Shown here piece by piece: positions 6,459-9,028 of a stretch of 9,028 nucleotides of DNA (the first letter of the stretch is position 1; every line of letters starts with the position of its first letter). This DNA comes from an uncultured Bacteroidota bacterium (GTDB lineage: Bacteria; Bacteroidota; Bacteroidia; Bacteroidales; P3), in the NCBI GenBank assembly GCA_900546465.1, contig URCX01000081.1, positions 1-9,028 of the forward strand, given 5' to 3'. The notes beneath the pieces are model-generated. The model saw only the letters and a list, made by a program, of their open reading frames with translations, was not told where the DNA came from and searched no databases. The position numbers were made by a program, and so were the translations under genes.

Positions 6459-7112
6459 TCAGGCTATCAGCTTTGTTAGTTCTTCTACCATTTTGTCTGC
6501 TCCTGCGAATATTTCCGCTATATGAGTGACAACCATATATGCAGGGGTGGTGACGATTTTGTTTTCCTTATCCACAGCAACTTCTTCTGCTGTGCAGATT
6601 TGATGTTTGCAACCTAATTTGCGGGCATGTTCTGCCGCAGGGCAGTTATTGCCGAGGGTGAGTGTGGGATGCTTGTCGCCAAGGAGCTTTGCCAATATCA
6701 TGGGTGCTATGCACATTGCTGCGATGGGCTTTCCTGCTGAATTGGTACTTCTTACTGCTTCTGCCACTTCTGCATTCACCTGCATATTTTCTCCTTCAAA
6801 GGCGTAATTGCTCCAATTTTGTGCTGCTCCCATGCCTCCGGGAAGAAGCAAAGCATCGAAATCTTCCGCTTTATAAGCACTCAAAGGCTTTATCTCGCCG
6901 CGACAAAGGCGTGAAGCCTCAATCATGATGTTCCTTTTCTCGCCGCTTGGTTTTCCTTCCATGTGATTATAGACCGAAAACTCGCCTTGTGGTGCGAAAC
7001 ATTGGTATTGCATTCCGCGTTTATCCACTGCCAAAAGTGCCGAAAGGGTTTCATGCGTTTCGCTGCCGTCTCTGTTGCCGCAACCTGCCAAAATAACTGC
7101 TATTGTCTTCAT
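6459..7112 (-). CDS. elbB: Isoprenoid biosynthesis glyoxalase ElbB (DJ-1/PfpI superfamily)
   Basis: A 217-residue cytoplasmic protein of the ElbB branch of the DJ-1/PfpI superfamily. The family has been linked to isoprenoid levels and shown to have glyoxalase activity in E. coli; the physiological role is not settled. Motifs: AVILAGCGNRDGSETHE (5-21, the ElbB N terminus), LLLPGGMGAAQNWSNYA (88-104), AAMCIAPMIL with the nucleophile-elbow Cys134, LGNNCPAAEH (about 153-162) and VTTPAYM (about 188-194). Length is normal for the family. It begins 9 bases after rfaE2 and is the last gene of the run, with a hairpin after the stop. The start at 7112 is chosen because the conserved KTIAVILAG strand begins immediately. 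Confidence 0.85.
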   Translation of the reverse strand: MKTIAVILAGCGNRDGSETHETLSALLAVDKRGMQYQCFAPQGEFSVYNHMEGKPSGEKRNIMIEASRLCRGEIKPLSAYKAEDFDALLLPGGMGAAQNWSNYAFEGENMQVNAEVAEAVRSTNSAGKPIAAMCIAPMILAKLLGDKHPTLTLGNNCPAAEHARKLGCKHQICTAEEVAVDKENKIVTTPAYMVVTHIAEIFAGADKMVEELTKLIA

Positions 7113-7121
7113 ATCTGTATT

Positions 7122-7616
7122 TTATTTTGAATTAAGTATTCTCTGTTCTATGGCTGTGGTGGAATAACCTGCAAGATATTCCAAGGTCATCACCTTTCCG
7201 CCTCTTTTCATCACTATATCGTAACCCACTATGTCCTCTACCTTGTAATCCGCACCCTTTACGAGTATATCGGGTTGCACTCTTGAAATAAGATTATAGG
7301 GAGTGTCTTCATCGAAAAGTATTACTGCATCGACCATTTGCAGTGAGGCAAGTATATGAAGCCGTGAGCTTTCGTCCTGCAAGGGTCTGTTCTTGCCTTT
7401 CAGACGATGTACGGAAGCGTCTGTGTTGACGCCTATAATCAAACGGTCTCCCGCATCGGCTGCTTTGGCAAGATAATCCACATGTCCCAAATGCAGAAGG
7501 TCGAAACAACCGTTGGTGAATACTATTTTAAGCTTACGACTTCTCCAATCCTCTATACGTTTTTCCAAATTCTTATCTGAAAGGATTTTATTCTCTATGG
7601 CTTCTGTTTGTGTCAT
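7122..7616 (-). CDS. rfaE2: D-glycero-beta-D-manno-heptose 1-phosphate adenylyltransferase
   Basis: Nucleotidyltransferase that activates D-glycero-beta-D-manno-heptose 1-phosphate with ATP to make ADP-heptose, the heptose donor for lipopolysaccharide core and surface glycans, in the cytoplasm. At 164 residues it is the single-domain form equal to the C-terminal domain of bifunctional HldE (RfaE). Visible: IVFTNGCFDLLHLGHVDYLAKA (31-52) with the HxGH motif HLGH at 42-45, GVNTDASVHRLKG (about 62-74), RLHILASLQMVDAVILFDEDTP (about 85-106), PDILVKGADY (about 114-123), and GYSTTAI at 150-156. The start at 7616 overlaps the end of the YbhN-like gene by 29 bases, indicating a shared transcript. The kinase half (RfaE1) is not in the window. 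A related glycerol-phosphate cytidylyltransferase is less likely because of the GYSTTAI end. Confidence 0.88.
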   Translation of the reverse strand: MTQTEAIENKILSDKNLEKRIEDWRSRKLKIVFTNGCFDLLHLGHVDYLAKAADAGDRLIIGVNTDASVHRLKGKNRPLQDESSRLHILASLQMVDAVILFDEDTPYNLISRVQPDILVKGADYKVEDIVGYDIVMKRGGKVMTLEYLAGYSTTAIEQRILNSK

Positions 7617-8883
7617 TGTTTTGTTGCTTTTTTATGGTGGAAAAATATACGAAAGCTGCCAATCCTGCAATCACAGTACCTGCTTGCGAAACTATCCAGC
7701 TCAACCAACCGCATGCATAGCCTATCGGACGGCTTATTGCAAAGCTTTGAAGTACTTCGGCGTATATTGCAGGTTGCAGTCCTATGCCTCCGGGAGTTAT
7801 CATTGGACCGAATGCTCCGAGAACAGTGGTTACCAAGGCTTGAATGAAGTTCAAACTCTCCGTTTCCGCCATACAGCGGAAGCAACACAGCGTTCCGACT
7901 ATCCAAAGCAGCCAGATAAGCAGGGAATAGGCTATGAACAAAAATGGTTTCTTCAAGCGGAAAATGCTTTTCACGCCCTCCCAAAGACCTTTCAGCAATT
8001 CAACAATTTTGCGGTAGGCTTTGTTCTCTTTCAATCGTTTTTTAAGAAGAAAGAAAGCCGCAATGCCGACAAGCATGCAGCATAAGCCGATAAGCATAAG
8101 TCGTAGCAGATGTTGCGTATCGAGATTGACATTTCTATCTGTGTATTGTAAGAAAACTTCTGCCTGCAAAGCTAAGGTCAAAAGCAAAAGCAGCAGGAAG
8201 AGAAGCATGTCCGTAGCTCTTTCTGTGATGATTGTGCCGAGTGATTTTTCAAGAGGGATATTGTCGCTCTTGTGAAGCATGGTGCAACGTACCACTTCAC
8301 CCAAACGAGGTACTGCAAGATTGGTCAGATAGCCGCCCATGACGGCGATGGAGAAAAAGGCAAGGCCGAAAAACTGGGCGATCATTTTTACCACCGCTCC
8401 GCTGGGGGCACGGCGGATGCCGTAGAACATAACCACCAGCAGCATACCCCAGCCGCCGTAGTCGGTGTTGAGACGCTCCAGCAGGTAGAAGGCGGCTGCC
8501 ATGACCAAGGCCGTCAGCACAAAGGCCAACGCCCTACGGTTTTTCAGCGCCCAGTCCATCAGCCAGCACACCAGCGCACCCAGAAGCAGCGTCCACAGGA
8601 CGTTCTGGTGATAGCGGTCCCACACCGCGCCGCTGTTCATCAGGTTGAAGGGGATCTCCGACAGCAGGGCGAACGCCAGCAGCCGCAGGGCATACTTCCT
8701 CCGGTCGTGGGTGTACACGCAGCCCTCGGCGATCAGAAAGCAGAAGATGGGGAAGGCCACCCGTCCCACGCACCGCAGCCACAGGTCGCCGGGAAACAGC
8801 GTGTAGCCCAGATGGTCGACGAACATGGTGCAGATGGCAATGAGCTTCAGGTGGAAGCCGTTGAGGAATTGGATTCTTTGCAT
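7588..8883 (-). CDS. Chimeric ORF: TraX-like N terminus fused to YbhN-like (LPG synthase TM/flippase family) C terminus
   Basis: A single open frame of 431 residues made of two unrelated membrane proteins. Residues 1 to about 174 resemble TraX-family proteins: FDLKLIA-type start LNGFHLKLIAICTMFVDHLGY, then WLRCVGRVAFPIFCFLIAEG (35-54) and THDRRKYALRLL (58-69). They end in RRAPSGAVVKMIAQFFGLA. Residues about 176-431 are the Bacteroidetes YbhN/UPF0104 family (related to the lysylphosphatidylglycerol synthetase membrane domain): GGYLTNLAVPRLGEVVRC (183-200), GTIITERATD (about 214-223) and GPMITPGGIGLQPAIYAEVL. About 75 residues, including the first YbhN helices, are missing, and TraX lacks about 60 C-terminal residues. 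Composition changes at the same point, from GC-poorer to GC-rich, so assembly chimera is favoured over a true fusion. The real YbhN gene overlaps rfaE2 by 29 bases. The ATG at 8883 has an AAAGGAG 7 bases upstream. Confidence 0.7.
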   Translation of the reverse strand: MQRIQFLNGFHLKLIAICTMFVDHLGYTLFPGDLWLRCVGRVAFPIFCFLIAEGCVYTHDRRKYALRLLAFALLSEIPFNLMNSGAVWDRYHQNVLWTLLLGALVCWLMDWALKNRRALAFVLTALVMAAAFYLLERLNTDYGGWGMLLVVMFYGIRRAPSGAVVKMIAQFFGLAFFSIAVMGGYLTNLAVPRLGEVVRCTMLHKSDNIPLEKSLGTIITERATDMLLFLLLLLLTLALQAEVFLQYTDRNVNLDTQHLLRLMLIGLCCMLVGIAAFFLLKKRLKENKAYRKIVELLKGLWEGVKSIFRLKKPFLFIAYSLLIWLLWIVGTLCCFRCMAETESLNFIQALVTTVLGAFGPMITPGGIGLQPAIYAEVLQSFAISRPIGYACGWLSWIVSQAGTVIAGLAAFVYFSTIKKQQNNDTNRSHRE

Positions 8884-9028
8884 GGTTTGTCTCCTTTCGC
8901 CAGTAGGATCACGCAGCCGAACACGCAGCTGACGCCCAGCACCGTCCAGATGGTCAGCGCTTCGTGGAACACAAGGATGCCCACCAGAGTCTCCACCACC
9001 GGCTCGATATTGGTGATAATGGAGGCCT
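8847..9028 (-). CDS. EamA/DMT-family transporter, C-terminal end (runs off the right edge)
   Basis: The last 59 residues of a drug/metabolite-transporter-type membrane protein. The first visible residues, ASIITNIEPVVETLVGILVF, then HEALTIWTVLGVSCVFGCVILLA, match the final two helices of EamA proteins, where IEPV is conserved before the last loop (compare the usual NLEPV...GE.LT..QLLG). A short polar tail after LLAKGDK ends at the TGA 8847-8849. It overlaps the TraX-like start by 37 bases on the same strand, so both appear co-transcribed in the donor genome. The rest of the transporter, about 240 residues, lies outside. Substrate cannot be inferred. Too short for more than family level. Confidence 0.75.
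   Translation of the reverse strand, partial: ASIITNIEPVVETLVGILVFHEALTIWTVLGVSCVFGCVILLAKGDKPCKESNSSTAST
8891..8897 (-). promoter_or_regulatory. Strong Shine-Dalgarno before the TraX-like start
   Basis: Minus-strand AAAGGAG, 7 bases upstream of the ATG at 8883. It sets the start of the chimeric ORF and is unlike the A-rich leaders of the Bacteroidales genes in this window, supporting a different origin. Confidence 0.75.

Larger units (their letters stand above)
8360..9028. other. GC-rich foreign segment, Firmicute-like
   Basis: From about 8360 to the right edge the DNA is GC-rich (39 of 60 bases at 8401-8460; 38 of 60 at 8701-8760), against 22 of 60 at 8101-8160 and 29 of 60 at 8161-8220. 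Its gene starts use a strong Shine-Dalgarno and its gene content (TraX, EamA) differs from the rest. The boundary is placed inside the chimeric ORF at about codon 174-178. Confidence 0.65.

Noticed and set aside
7513..8085. Plus-strand 190-codon open frame opposite the YbhN-like region
   Set aside because: It is antisense to well-supported genes, has no family resemblance, and spans two real genes.
8534..8782. Minus-strand 82-codon frame inside the TraX-like region
   Set aside because: It is an Arg/Ala/Gly/Pro-rich shadow frame of GC-rich coding DNA; the TraX frame has clear family motifs.
1..9028. CRISPR arrays, IS elements, toxin-antitoxin or phage genes, tRNA or rRNA genes
   Set aside because: I saw no spaced repeats, transposase motifs, terminal inverted repeats or tRNA-like folds on either strand.

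Overview
The window reads as mostly Bacteroidales DNA (possibly Prevotellaceae; genus uncertain) joined near position 8360 to about 670 bases of GC-rich DNA that looks like a Clostridia-type Firmicute. The Bacteroidales call rests on three promoter-like sites with a TAnnTTTG -7 element (two with a TTTG element 19-20 bases upstream), A-rich leaders without strong Shine-Dalgarno sites, and the protein types. Hand counts of 60-base blocks give 37-48% GC around 8101-8220 and 63-65% around 8401-8460 and 8701-8760. The right-hand segment has an AAAGGAG ribosome site and encodes EamA-like and TraX-like proteins. The window is probably a metagenomic contig with a chimeric end, although a real recombination cannot be excluded from sequence alone.

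Layout. 1-1457 (minus): a mannose-1-phosphate guanylyltransferase followed 24 bases later by the 5' part of asnS, which runs off the left edge. 1458-2056: about 600 bases with no convincing gene, holding divergent promoters. 2057-3591 (plus): a secreted right-handed beta-helix protein split by a one-base frameshift near 2395, followed by a hairpin terminator. 3664-4326 (plus): a membrane protein with an HESAH motif, resembling M50B-like peptidases. 4369-4733 (minus): a scar where the start of a secreted carboxymuconolactone-decarboxylase-like gene is joined to the end of a DXS/transketolase-like gene. 4712-6178 (minus): a lipoprotein-type flavodoxin behind an AraC-family regulator, with a near-perfect Bacteroidetes promoter upstream. 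6459-8360 (minus): elbB, rfaE2 and the C-terminal part of a YbhN-like flippase-family membrane protein, tightly packed or overlapping. 8360-9028 (minus): a TraX-like N-terminal part fused in frame to the YbhN-like part, preceded by the end of an EamA transporter.

How the genes fit together. manC supplies GDP-mannose for surface glycans, rfaE2 makes ADP-heptose for lipopolysaccharide-type glycans, and the YbhN-like protein is an envelope membrane protein, so much of the window concerns the cell surface. The AraC regulator, flavodoxin and CMD genes look like a small regulated redox operon whose last gene has been broken. I found no convincing new defence or mobile system. The points most worth checking are the two gene-to-gene junctions (about 4584 and about 8360) and the frameshift.
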